Program-made: the position numbers and the translations under genes
Assembly: GCF_030272615.1 (NCBI RefSeq)
Contig: NC_081414.1
Location: forward strand, 3,663,501 to 3,727,500
Source of the DNA: Cryptomeria japonica
Lineage: Eukaryota > Streptophyta > Pinopsida > Cupressales > Cupressaceae
Direction: 5' to 3'
DNA: 64,000 nt
Notes under the pieces: generated by a model
Seen by the model: the letters and a program-made list of their open reading frames with translations, nothing else
Database searches by the model: none
Told to the model about the DNA's origin: nothing
Part shown: positions 35,320-45,377 of the stretch, in pieces
Position numbering within the stretch: the first letter of the stretch is position 1
Layout: each line of letters starts with the position of its first letter

Positions 35320-35925
35320 CTTAACCAATTCTAATTCCTCTTTCTCGAGGAGTGGTGTGATGTTGTTTGGGAGAGATGGAGTAAAACCATCCCATGATAG
35401 ATGAGCCCCAAGGGTGAAAGAATTCATGATCCACTGCGGGCCCTAAGGGTGAATGGACTAAGGTCCCAGTAAGGAGATGGTATCATTGTGCCCTAGGCAA
35501 GCATGTCTCTCATCCAGGATTAGAAATTAGAAGGGAATTAATATTAGGCTTGAATAAAGACAATGCCTAATTGTACTGTGAGAAACCTTAGCCATTAATT
35601 TGTAATTATCGTAACATGGTAGGTAGTAATGTATGTTTCCCTTTGGGAATTGACAACCTATAAATAGGGGACGTTACATAAGAATGTATATTATGTACTG
35701 AATTGATACAAATAATACAAATACTTTCAAGTTCCATATGTGATGTGTTATGTGATGATCTTTATGTACTATTAAGTAGTTAGTCTCATATCCTAATCTA
35801 ATCCCTATTCCATTGATATGACTAAATACAGGGTATAAACTACAACACTCAAAAAGTCCTTATGATTCATAACTATGTTCCCCGATTCTTGCTAACATTG
35901 GTTTTGTTGTTGAGACCCTGGTTAG
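35320..35925 (+). mobile_element. Gypsy-type LTR 3' portion with PBS
   Basis: A TATA box (CCTATAAATAGGGG, 35657-35670) is followed by transcribed-looking sequence ending GCTAACA at 35897. Then comes TTGGTTTTGTTGTTGAGACC (35898-35917), which looks like a decayed PBS. A 150-bp unit starting GTAGTTAGTCTC at 35776 is repeated from 35926, so the LTR end and PBS are both duplicated (second PBS at 37654). The LTR's left edge was not found. Confidence 0.45.
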
Positions 35926-36042
35926 GTAGTTAGTCTCCTATCTGGATCTAATCCCTATTCCATTGATATGACTAAGTCTAGGGTATAAACTACAACACTC
36001 AAAAAGTCCTTAGGGCTCAAAACTATGTTCCCTGATTCTTGC

Positions 36043-37643
36043 TGTTGGCATTTATATGAACCGATATAAGGACATAATGATATTGTATGTTGTCATTGGT
36101 GTCAATATGTGATATGAAGTGAACTGGCATATGTGATATGTGAGAAGAGAGAATCGACATATGTGTGAACCGGTATTTATGCCAAAGTGAAGTGGTATAT
36201 TTGTTCAAGATGAACTGACATGTCAAGATGAACCGGCATGCTGTTATGGGAACTGGCACATGGAAGCACTGTATGACTACCGGTTGGTAGGTAGTTTCCA
36301 CTTCAGGATTTCCGGTTGGAGTACCTCAAGCCTGTGTGACTCAATCGATGATCTTTGTGTGATGAGTTAGCAGTATAACGGAGAACAGATTGTGTTGCCA
36401 CGTAAGCCCTGTGTGCGTGAAGGATCTTGCATGAAGAAGACTATTCCTATCTACCTTGGGAATGTGTGAAGTGTGTCAAACGGTGATAACGCGTGATGGG
36501 TTATCAGTCGCCATGAAATTGGTGGATAATGGGCGATGGAGAATGTCTTGAGATCGATTCAAGATTGTTGCATTTAATGCAGTATGATTCAACAGTCAGG
36601 ATTGAACCATTTGAATTGCTTAACCTAACAGGTTTAGGGTTTAGGGTTTTTGCTACCGACCTGTCTGTTTCCTATAAGGTCGATGTTGTGTTTCTTTCTA
36701 AGGTTGTTGGAAAAAGTTGTGTGTGTGTATCCAAGGGAAGTGATACGTGATTCTTGCCAGACCAAAGGAGAGAAGAGATACCTGCAAAGTGAATGTGCAG
36801 AAGGTGAAGAGGAGCCAAAACGGATCTGCATTAGCATTGAGTGTTGTTACCAGATCATTGTAATTCCTGTTGATCTTTAACCACTTCAACAGCTGTGAAA
36901 TCCCTTAACAGGGTAGCTTTAATCGGCTTGATTCAAATCCCTTAACAAGGTAACTCGAAGTTATTGAGTTCTGAGAAGCTATAGAGCTCTAGAGATCCTT
37001 TAGCTATTGAGTTCCTTCAATCCTCTAACAAGGTAACCCTAACCGGGTTTAACCCTTAACTGGGTATTATAGCCATCCTTTAACGAGGTGACCCCTAACA
37101 GGATCGATTCCTAGCAGAACCTATTGTAATGTCTTTAACCGGACAAGGCTCCTAACAGAGCGGACTTCTAAAGAGTTCAAAAAGCAGCTTGTGGGTATTC
37201 ATCCCCATCGTGGTTTTTCCCAGTTGGGTTTCCATGTGAAAAAATCTGTGTGTCATATGTGATGCTTTTATCTTGTGATGCTTTGTTATTACCTGTTGAG
37301 CATATGATGGTTCTGTGTTTTATGCCTGTCTATAAAACATACCAAACTAACTATTGTGATGATCTGATGATAGTTTACCTGTTCATGCATGAGGGTGTAA
37401 TGGTACTATAGTATTGAGCTAAGAGGAAAGCTTAGTGAGTAACCGGTTTATGATTGTTTTAGTTGTTCTGGGTCTTACCGGTTGCACTCTGTTTCAACCA
37501 GTGTCACTGCTTGCCAGTCACGTGGAGTATTTGCTGACAAACTGGTTTTGGATAGTATTTTGCTTGTACTGATTCACCCCCTCCCCCCCCCCTCCCCTCT
37601 CTCAATACCAGTTTGACACTAATCATTCATCATTGAGTCATCA
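36043..37643 (+). mobile_element. Copia-type solo LTR (1,601 bp)
   Basis: TGTTGGCATTTATATGAACC starts the insertion and GAGTCATCA ends it. The uninterrupted site exists in the tandem copy to the left (GATTCTTGCTAACATTGG, about 35885-35902), which gives exact borders. Target duplications are CTTGC (left) and CTCGT (right), differing by two transitions. It carries the copia LTR hairpin (37209-37236) and a poly-C run near 37580. It is a solo LTR formed by recombination within one element. Confidence 0.85.
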
Positions 37644-37673
37644 CTCGTTAACATTGGTTTCGTTGTTGAGACC

Positions 37674-38436
37674 CTGGATAGGTCTTATTAAGGATAGCAA
37701 GGAAATTTTCAAAATTCAAAATGTCAAATTGGATAAAGGAGAAGAGAAGAAGATGAAAAGGATATGAAAATATGCAGCACTATCCTCTTGACATCTACTT
37801 TTTGAGAGGGGGTTAGGTGCCAAGGCGATTGAGAATGGAAAGGGGAAGGAATCCGAAAGGGATCCTTGAAGAGACGTGACCAATAGAATAGTTATTAAAT
37901 AACTAATATAGGAAATAAGGAGTAATGTAACCCCAAACCAAAATCACCCACGACAAAAAGAGATAATAGAAATACAAGAGAGATTAAGGAGAAAATGGCA
38001 TTAGCAAACAAATTGACAATGGCCGACCCAAATATCGAGGAAAAAGAACAAACAAATTGTGGAAAGAAGAAAGAGAGTTGAATGTGCCAACGAGGGTGTT
38101 GATGAGCGTATTGTAACATACACCCTTGTTTTTTTTGTTTTGTTTTATATTTTGATGTGTTTGTTGAAGAAGAGAGATATGCAAAATATTTATTTCACAA
38201 TGATAAAACTTGTAGCAATAAAATAACTGAAAAATGACAATATTTAGAAAATTCCACAATATGAAATAACTCAGATTTATTTTCAGAATGGGGAGTACAA
38301 TATATCATCAAAATGAGCAATACTCAAATAACCAAATGATTCACAAACACATCTCAAGCATACCCATTAACTCCAACAATACATAAGTCAAATTTGGCAC
38401 TGAAATCTACAAATTGGCATCAACTAGATTGGATGT
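37674..38436 (+). other. Internal remnant of a gypsy-type element, no ORF
   Basis: Sequence after the second PBS copy. It contains AAAGGGATCC and purine-rich stretches but no gag frame. It is cut on the right by the outer LTR at 38437. Confidence 0.35.
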
Positions 38437-39042
38437 TGTAGACACCTAAAATTGTCCTGTTTAATTAAATATATATTTTTATTTATTTAATTATTTGATT
38501 ATAATTCTTCTATTAATCAAATAAATCTTTCTTTATTTAATTAATTCACTTTAATCCTTTCCTCATCTAAATAAATACTTTTATTTATTTAAATTGTTTT
38601 TTTTTCCTAAATTAAATAAGTATTTTATTTGTTTTATTGATCCCACTTCCTCTATTAATTAAATAAATCTTTATTTTTTTAATTAATCCATTAGCCTTTT
38701 CTACCCATGACACATGCCATTCATCTCTTAATTCTTACACCACCTACTCTCATTATTTTTTATTTCCTCTACCTACCCTTTAATCTTAGCCGACCATTTA
38801 TCTTTACACTTCCTAATCTTATCCCTCCATTTCCTACAGTGTTCTCTATATAAGAGGATGTCCTCTTCCTTTTCAACCCTAATCACTTAAGGACACAATC
38901 TATCTTATGCAATCAAGCCTTCTTGTGATCAAGCTATCAACCACATTTCCCTTCTTTGTTGAGCTCTTGTGCACACATAAAATCCGAGAGCAAATATATC
39001 AAACAAGATCAATAGAAATATGAAAAATTGGAGATTGAAACC
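38437..39042 (+). mobile_element. Outer Tat-like LTR, first part
   Basis: TGTAGACACCTAAAATTGTC begins the LTR; TGTAGACACC is a familiar start in plant Tat-type elements. A/T-rich U3 is followed by TATA (CTCTATATAAGAGG, about 38845). At 39042 it is broken by the family A unit, and it continues at 46219-46393, where it ends CTATATACA three bases before a PBS. Reassembled length is about 780 bp. Confidence 0.7.
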
Positions 39043-39514
39043 TGTTGTAACCATTTCACACATCGCCCCATTAAAATGGGGACCCCCTCTTTTTGCTTTT
39101 TGTTTCGCCTGTTCTTCTCTCTGCTCTTAGGGTTTTGATTAAGTGAGTGAGTTGTCTAGACTAAGGTTAAGCCTCAGGGGTTTCTATTGGATATTTTCAA
39201 GCCGAGTCTAGTCGAGTTTTTTGAAGGTTATTGAGCATCCTCCCGAAGGTTGCAAATTTTTAAATGAGATGAGCCTGTCAGGAAGGTCAGGTATGTCTCA
39301 GGATAGGTCCAGTCAAGATTTTGAGGGCACATTCGAATTTTGTCTAAGTGTTAGCATTTTAATGATGGAATTGTGCATTTTTTTTGTCTGGGTAATTTTT
39401 GACCAAATTTTTGATGGCTTGATAACTGATTCCTGGCCTTAGAAATGACCTAATTATGCCTTGTGAAGTGACTGAAGACCTAAATTTTGGATATTTTGGC
39501 TTGTAAAGGTAAAA

Positions 39515-41097
39515 TCGCTCCTGTCCCTCTCCCAGGGACCAAGGCGAAAATGATATTTGGTGCATCTTGGTTATTGACTTGTTTTAATTGTTTTGTGTAG
39601 GGTCGCCAGGGGATATGATCGAACGTGAATTGAAGATTTTGAAGACTCAAAAATGACAAGTTTTTAAGGTTTAAGGCAAAATCGCTCCTATCCTTCACTG
39701 AAGGACCAAGGCAAAATGGCTTGTTTTGATCATTTTTGGTCTTGGTTGATCAAACTGGAGCATCAAGGATGCAAGGGAAGATGAAGCGAGCATAATGGAG
39801 TATCCAGACTTAGTCGTTAGCAATGAAAGGTTGAACTTTTGGCCTAGAAAGATAAAGGCGCTCCTGTCCCTCACTGAAGGACCGGAGCTTGAATTCCAAA
39901 TTTGCATTATCCTTGCAAGATTTAAGTGATTTCGCGATTTGAGGAGGACAAGGGAAGTATGTTTTGCTCGTTGAATATAACTTGAATGGGCCACAATGGA
40001 GAAAATCGACCCAAGTTGCAATAGGCGCTCCTGTCCCTCTCCAAGGGACCAGAGCGATTTTTCAAAGGAAGCTCCTGTCCCTCTCCAAGGGACCAGAGCG
40101 ATTTTCTCACAAGGCAAATTTTGGGCAAAGGTAAAGCAAGTTTTACGTTTGAGATGAGTAAAGGAGGGCATAATCAATCCATTGAAGATAATTTTGAAAG
40201 TTTGCAAAACATAAGTGAGCTCATGATGGCCAAGGCGCTCCTGTCCCTCTCCCAGGGACCAGGGCGAAAAAACACATCATCAAGTCTTTCCCTCCAAACT
40301 TGGACGAATCGAGGCCAAGGCACAAGATGGCGATGATATTTAAGGTGCTTCAAGGAAGAACAAAGTTGCAAGGACCACGAAACCGGATGAAAAATGGCTA
40401 GGGCGCCCCTGTCCCTCACCAAGGGACCAGAGCGAAATCTTCAAGTATGCCTAATTTTAGAATGCCACTTTCATTTCAAAGACTCAAGATGGAAGGCGGA
40501 GCGATATTCTACGTTTAGAAAGTGATTTAAAGATGACACGATTAAGGGTTTGTACCAAGAACTAAAAGGCACTCCTGTCCTTCACTCAAGGACCAGGGCG
40601 ATTTCTATAGAATCAACCATTCCCTTCCAAAACCACGTCAAGGCAAGGATATGCAAAGTCAAAAATGTCTTTCGAAGGACGATGAACAAGGAACCAACCC
40701 TAAAAATCAACTATATTAAGCACAAATACAAAAATCGCTCCTGTCCTTCACTGGAGGACCAAGGCGAAAATCCTAAGAGGGTCAATCTTGCCTTGAGAAA
40801 GCAAGCAAGACATGCATAGAACGAGCGATAATGATTGTTGCCTACCTCACATCATGAATTGGCAATTTGGAAGACAAAGTCCAAAGACAAAGGTAAGATC
40901 GCTCCTGTCCCTCACCAAGGGACCAGGGCGAAAGTGTTTTAAGGTGCACTCCTTCCAAAGATGGAATAAATCAAACTCAAGATTCCAAACGAAAATGCCA
41001 TTTTGGACGTCCAAGATAAGACTTTGAACGTGAAAGGCAAGAAATACAAGGCCAAAATGCATGGGCGCTCCTGTCCCTCTCCAAGGGACCAAAGCGA
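39515..41097. repeat. Array of 11 palindromic motifs at about 166-bp period
   Basis: Each motif is about 31-35 bases: (G/T)CGCTCCTGTCCCT, a C/A-rich loop, then AGGGACCA(A/G)(A/G)GCGA. The two halves pair (GTCCCT with AGGGAC; CGCT with AGCG). Starts are near 39515, 39682, 39858, 40024, 40071, 40234, 40401, 40568, 40735, 40899 and 41063. Spacing is 163-176 bases, apart from one 47-base step at 40024/40071. The spacers share little, beyond TTCCAAA and AAGATGG fragments. So the palindromes look conserved while the rest of an old tandem unit has drifted. Confidence 0.9.
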
Positions 41098-41436
41098 CGT
41101 TGTTTGATCTCCCTTATTTTTTCCCATGCTTAGGCGCCAATATCCTTCAAATTGCATTAAATGCCAAATTCTCTAAAACTTGGAATATTTTGATTAAGTT
41201 GGCATTTAATAAGAGCGCATGGGTATTTAATAATTAATTTAAGCCTTTAAAAAATTGAAATTTTAATTACAAAGGCATTTAAAATTAATTATTATTAAAT
41301 TAAATTTACAAATGAAGCGCTTGGGGATATTATTTTAATGTTTTTTTTTGCAAAGTCGGCCTCTTCTCTTATTTAATTTTTATTTATTTTGGTTTACTTT
41401 CCAAGTCGGCCTATGGGCAATTGCAATAGTGAGCGC

Positions 41437-41913
41437 CTATATAAGGGAGGTATTTTGAAGCATTTTAATTCATCATTCAATCATTTGTTCAAATGCGATT
41501 TGGAGAAGCAATAGAGGTGCAAAATTTGGTCTAAGAGGGAGTGCGAACTTTGTTGGAGGCTAGAGGTGGAGCGAATTTTCCTCAAGGCGTTAAAGACCAA
41601 AAGGTGGTGGAGTTGAGGCTCGTGAGGAAGACCATTAAGTTGATAAAGGAGGCGCATTGACTAGAAGACTTCGATCTTCATTTTTCCTAGCGAATTTCTT
41701 AGTTTTGCATTGTTTTTTAGAGTTAGTTCTCAAGAAGAGGTATGGCAAGATCTCCCTTGTCCAAATTTTGAAATTTTGAATTTCAAATTACATAGTCATA
41801 TTTAGGAAATGATAATTCAAAGATTTATCATGAAGTTTCCTAAATTTAAAACTTAAATCTAGTCTATATTTCTACATTGCAAAGTATATTGCTTATTATG
41901 AAATGTTGTGTAG
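41437..41913 (+). promoter_or_regulatory. Putative internal promoter and leader intron of the LTR-borne ORF
   Basis: CTATATAAGG at 41437 is a good TATA box. About 300 bases on, AAGAG followed by GTATGG (41740) could be a 5' splice site, and a T-rich stretch ending GTTGTGTAG (41911-41913) a 3' site, giving a 174-base intron just before the ATG at 41922. This is inferred from sequence alone. Confidence 0.45.
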
Positions 41914-41921
41914 GTATCAAG

Positions 41922-43937
41922 ATGGCGACCCCAAAGGCAGGAGCATCCACCAGTCGTCCAGCTCTCATGAAGGAAGATCAAAGGAATGAAGAATTGGAGA
42001 CCAAGATCATGTCAAAATGGAGCAACATTGGAGATACTAGCTTGGGAAACTTCAGTGTGAAGAAGTTTCGAGAGGTCCCTTATATTGGAAAGCCATCACC
42101 TGTCGCAAGGAGAATAATTGAAAGTGGCATTATCAAGGCGGCCAGCTTCCCTCCAGCAGTCCAGTGTCCTGAGCTGATGATCGAGTGTGCCCGCCATTAT
42201 GACCCGCAATCGAGATCAATCGTGTCCAAGGAAGGAAACACTTTGGCTTACCTTTCAGAAGAGGCTATCAGTGAAGCTCTCCATCTGCCGGAACATAAAG
42301 ATATGATTTACAAAAGCTTGGAAGGAGCCAGATCCATGTACGAAGATGATCCAGACACCTGCTTAAGCATCATCAATAAGAATTGGTTACTCAAAAGTCG
42401 TCCTTGCCTGAGCAAGATTCCAAACACACCACATAGGATCGACTTCCAGGAGGAGTACAGAGATTTAATAACTTTACTCAATCGAGTTACAGGGGCTCCT
42501 CAAGCCTTCTATTTTGAGAAGTGGATGTTCTACTTCATCCAAGTGATAGTTCAAGGGAAAGGAACAATTCATTGGGCTAGAATTATTAGCCATTGCTTGG
42601 ACGTGCAGTTGAGAAGACTGAAGGCTACCAAGTCATTCCACATGAGCTCGTACATCATATATGCCTTGATCAGGAGTTTTGAATATGCAGGACTACCTCA
42701 CAGAGGAGCAATCGGAAGAGGGCCCGGGGAAGTCAGAGTTTGTGAATCTTATGTTCATTTGCATCATCCACCTGGAGGTAACTACAAGTTAGTTAATGAT
42801 ACCTTCACGATGAACATCACCAGGACATTGCAAGGTGGGATTCACAATCGGATATCTCAAGATGCACAAGAGCTTGTAAAGAGTTATGGTGCTTGGTTTA
42901 TCCAATTCCAGAAGTTTACATATATTAGAGTTCATGGGTGTCCTTCACCACCATATATGTTGCCAAGATATCCGACAGACAGAATAGTGTTACTGGAGGT
43001 GACTAGGCAGTTGGCAGCTTATGCAAAGGCATTCAGACACAGGCATGGAAATGGAATTCCTGTGCCTATCATACTAGGGAATTCAGTTGAGGTATGTCCT
43101 AATGCTCTCGCCATGGATGATGCAGAGAAAGAGTTGGCCTTATATTCATTTTCGTTCTTTGCCTTGAGAGAGAATTTTGATCCTTATGGATATATAGAAG
43201 AAACAGTTGGTAGAAAGTACAAGCACGAATCTCAGATAGAGGACTTTTTGATGAATCTCTCAAGTGATTTAGAGGTGAAAAGAAAGATGCATTCCAGATT
43301 ACCTTTAGATCTCATCAGGAAATGCAAAGTTTACAGAGTGGCCGATCAAGCCCAGGATAGTGGCAGACATCACCAATCATCTTATGACCGAGAGGACAAG
43401 ACAGTGAGGATAGATTGGAACGAGCCTGAAATTACAGACTTGAGAACTTTGATGGCTCCGATTTTATCTTGTACTCGTAGATGGGTGGATATACAACATC
43501 AGAAGTTGAGAGAACAGAACACACCAATGACTTTTACTTTGGACGAAAGGCCAGGGGAAGGAGGAGCAAGCACAAGCGAAGGCAATCCTCATCCTAAGAG
43601 CACAAGTGAAGACAATCCTCACCCTAGATGCGTAAGTGAAGGCAATCCTCATCCTAGAAGCGCGAAGAGGAAAGAAAGACCTGAGAAAAGGGAACCCTCC
43701 AAGAAGAAGCAAGAGGCCCATCGAGATCACTCATCTGGCACATCTTCTCGACATGAAAAAGGGACAAGTCAAGGACAAGAGAAGAGGGTACTTGAAGTTG
43801 AGGAATCTATGGAGTCAATGGTCCAGAATGATAAACATGAAGAAAGGCGAGCACCTCAACGTTCATCAAGTCAATCTCCCCAAGTCAATGAGCTACATGA
43901 AGACAAGAATGATGACGAAGTGACATCTCCTCTCTGA
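41922..43937 (+). CDS. LTR-encoded ORF of unknown function, intact N-terminal 671 codons
   Basis: The start chosen is ATG 41922 (MATPKAGASTSRP), just after the possible 3' splice site; an upstream in-frame ATG at 41898 lies inside that intron. The region is long and uniformly protein-like. Residues 40-470 look globular and mixed alpha/beta, with AYLSEEAISEALHLPEH and FHMSSYIIYALIRSFEYAGL. Their order loosely recalls the plant-transposon domain found in ORF1 proteins of Athila-type elements; this is a weak resemblance from memory. Three 10-residue repeats (STSEGNPHPK type, residues 550-579) are followed by a Lys/Arg-rich, NLS-like block. There is no zinc knuckle, protease, RT or integrase motif. 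Translation ends at TGA 43935, beyond which the same frame continues. Confidence 0.7.
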   Translation: MATPKAGASTSRPALMKEDQRNEELETKIMSKWSNIGDTSLGNFSVKKFREVPYIGKPSPVARRIIESGIIKAASFPPAVQCPELMIECARHYDPQSRSIVSKEGNTLAYLSEEAISEALHLPEHKDMIYKSLEGARSMYEDDPDTCLSIINKNWLLKSRPCLSKIPNTPHRIDFQEEYRDLITLLNRVTGAPQAFYFEKWMFYFIQVIVQGKGTIHWARIISHCLDVQLRRLKATKSFHMSSYIIYALIRSFEYAGLPHRGAIGRGPGEVRVCESYVHLHHPPGGNYKLVNDTFTMNITRTLQGGIHNRISQDAQELVKSYGAWFIQFQKFTYIRVHGCPSPPYMLPRYPTDRIVLLEVTRQLAAYAKAFRHRHGNGIPVPIILGNSVEVCPNALAMDDAEKELALYSFSFFALRENFDPYGYIEETVGRKYKHESQIEDFLMNLSSDLEVKRKMHSRLPLDLIRKCKVYRVADQAQDSGRHHQSSYDREDKTVRIDWNEPEITDLRTLMAPILSCTRRWVDIQHQKLREQNTPMTFTLDERPGEGGASTSEGNPHPKSTSEDNPHPRCVSEGNPHPRSAKRKERPEKREPSKKKQEAHRDHSSGTSSRHEKGTSQGQEKRVLEVEESMESMVQNDKHEERRAPQRSSSQSPQVNELHEDKNDDEVTSPL

Positions 43938-45176
43938 GAAGAGGGATCAGTGCCTAAAGAAATACAAGTTAGAGAGACAAGGTCCGCCATTCCAGACTGG
44001 TTAAAGGAGAGGCTAACGAGGGTAATTGTGATCGAAGATGAAGATAATGTAATTGATTTAGAAAGCCTTGTTGGAAATTCTCAGGAAGTGACAGAGAGAA
44101 GGAAGGCTACCAAGATGTCCAAGATGATCAGAGATGAGACAGGGTCCAGAAAATTGCAGATAGCTACACCAACAGTGGACAAATATGAAGGTGAAATCCT
44201 GGCAGAGGAGTATGATGTAGAAACATTTGAGCTTGGTCCACTCACAGCCGAGCAGACACTGGATGAGGCCACTGATTCATTTGAGGCACTTAAAGAAAAG
44301 CTTAGAGAAGAAATGGAAAAGAATAGAAATCTTGAGTGAGAGGTCGGTGCTTGGAGAGGCTACTTTAGCCATCTCAATCAGCCTTTGGGACGTCAGGATC
44401 CAGCAGTATCTCCTGTGCAAGCACTTCCCCTTGAATCAGTTGGTGAGGCAGTAAGAGTTAAGAGCTTGGTCCAGCTTATGAGCTCTTGGATTGATAAATC
44501 CCATACCGTTGCCATTGAGTTCGCGGCAAGAATGATGCAGACTACCCATCGAGTTATCCAGGTCCTTGAGATCATTCATAACCTAATGATAACAGTAGCC
44601 GCCTTTGCCCACACTAGAGATGTTATCATTCCTGTACTGCAAGTAATCAGGCAAACACCAAGGAAGATCTTAGCACAAGAAAAGATAATGGATGGAGGAG
44701 CTCATAATTTACTCCAGTGGTCAACTCTACTTCAGATGAAGGAAGTTCTTTTCGAAGACATTAGTACGAAATGCAATCAAGTTGAGGAGGTCATTCATCC
44801 AATTCAGGACAAGGTGTTTGAGGTGTTGTGTTCTATTCTTGGCAGGAGGATTGAGGATGAGACAGATGTGAATCTTCAAGAGTTGGAGGAAAAGGTCAAG
44901 GTCATCTTTTGCAAAGATGAGAATGTTATCACAGATGAGCAAAGAGATCAAATGTTCGCCACTATGCTCCTGATTGAGAAAATCAAAGAACTCGAGCCTG
45001 GATGGGACGTAGCTCTTCTCAAGGCTTTTGATCAGATCATCCACTTGGAGGAACGAATGAGGAATCTTCCAGAGATTCCTATTGCAGAGATTGAAGGAAT
45101 TGTGTCTAGATTCACTGCATATGCTAAAAAGGAGCATTGGAAAGGGAACAAGGTTCTAGAAGAGAGGTTGTTATAG
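43938..45176 (+). pseudogene. In-frame continuation of the LTR-encoded ORF after TGA codons
   Basis: The same frame runs on from the TGA at 43935 to a second TGA at 44337 and then to TAG at 45174-45176. That gives 1,084 codons with only two nonsense codons and no frameshift. Both TGA codons sit where CGA (Arg) would read naturally, so each may be one C-to-T change. The segment is acidic, then helical, with VAIEFAARMMQTTHRVIQVL and EKVKVIFCKDENVITDEQRD, and ends KGNKVLEERLL. No family is recognised. Alternatives are true separate ORFs or stop readthrough, both less likely because there are no good start codons after the stops. Confidence 0.6.
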
Positions 45177-45265
45177 ATGATGTGGCACCTTAATTATCAT
45201 TGGTCTATGTTTCCTAGATTTTTGTGCCAATTAAATATTTGGCTATGCATTTAATATTGTTCAGT

Positions 45266-45377
45266 AAAAGGGGGACTTTTTGTAATAAAACCCTAATTAG
45301 GGTTTAGGTGTCAAAATCTCAGCCGTTGATCTTCTTTTGATCTGGGTCGTTCATTGTAATTGAGGATGCTATATATA
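45266..45377 (+). promoter_or_regulatory. Second TATA promoter near the 3' end of the giant LTR
   Basis: About 190 bases after the ORF end is CTATATATACCC (45369-45377), preceded by a telomere-box-like AAACCCTAATTAGGGTTT. Position and following sequence fit the ordinary U3/R boundary of the LTR, with R and U5 running to 46218. The purine run AAAAGGGGGA (45266-45275) resembles a polypurine tract but probably is not one (see rejected items). Confidence 0.55.

Noticed and set aside
39515-41097. CRISPR-like array
   Set aside because: Regular short repeats with spacers look similar at first sight, but the spacing (about 130 bases between motifs), the plant retroelement context, the internal palindrome variation and the absence of cas genes rule it out.
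39480-41157. Minus-strand ORFs containing SLGEGQERP repeats
   Set aside because: The repeated peptide is the translation of the 166-bp palindromes. It changes frame between copies, so it is not selected as protein.
45266-45290. Polypurine tract followed by TG, as the start of a separate LTR ending at 46393
   Set aside because: I first read 45281-46393 as an LTR before the PBS at 46397. The perfect AAACC duplications at 39038 and 46219, and the match of the 46218 end to the LTR end at 826, show that 46219-46393 belongs to the outer LTR and that 45281 is internal to the giant unit.
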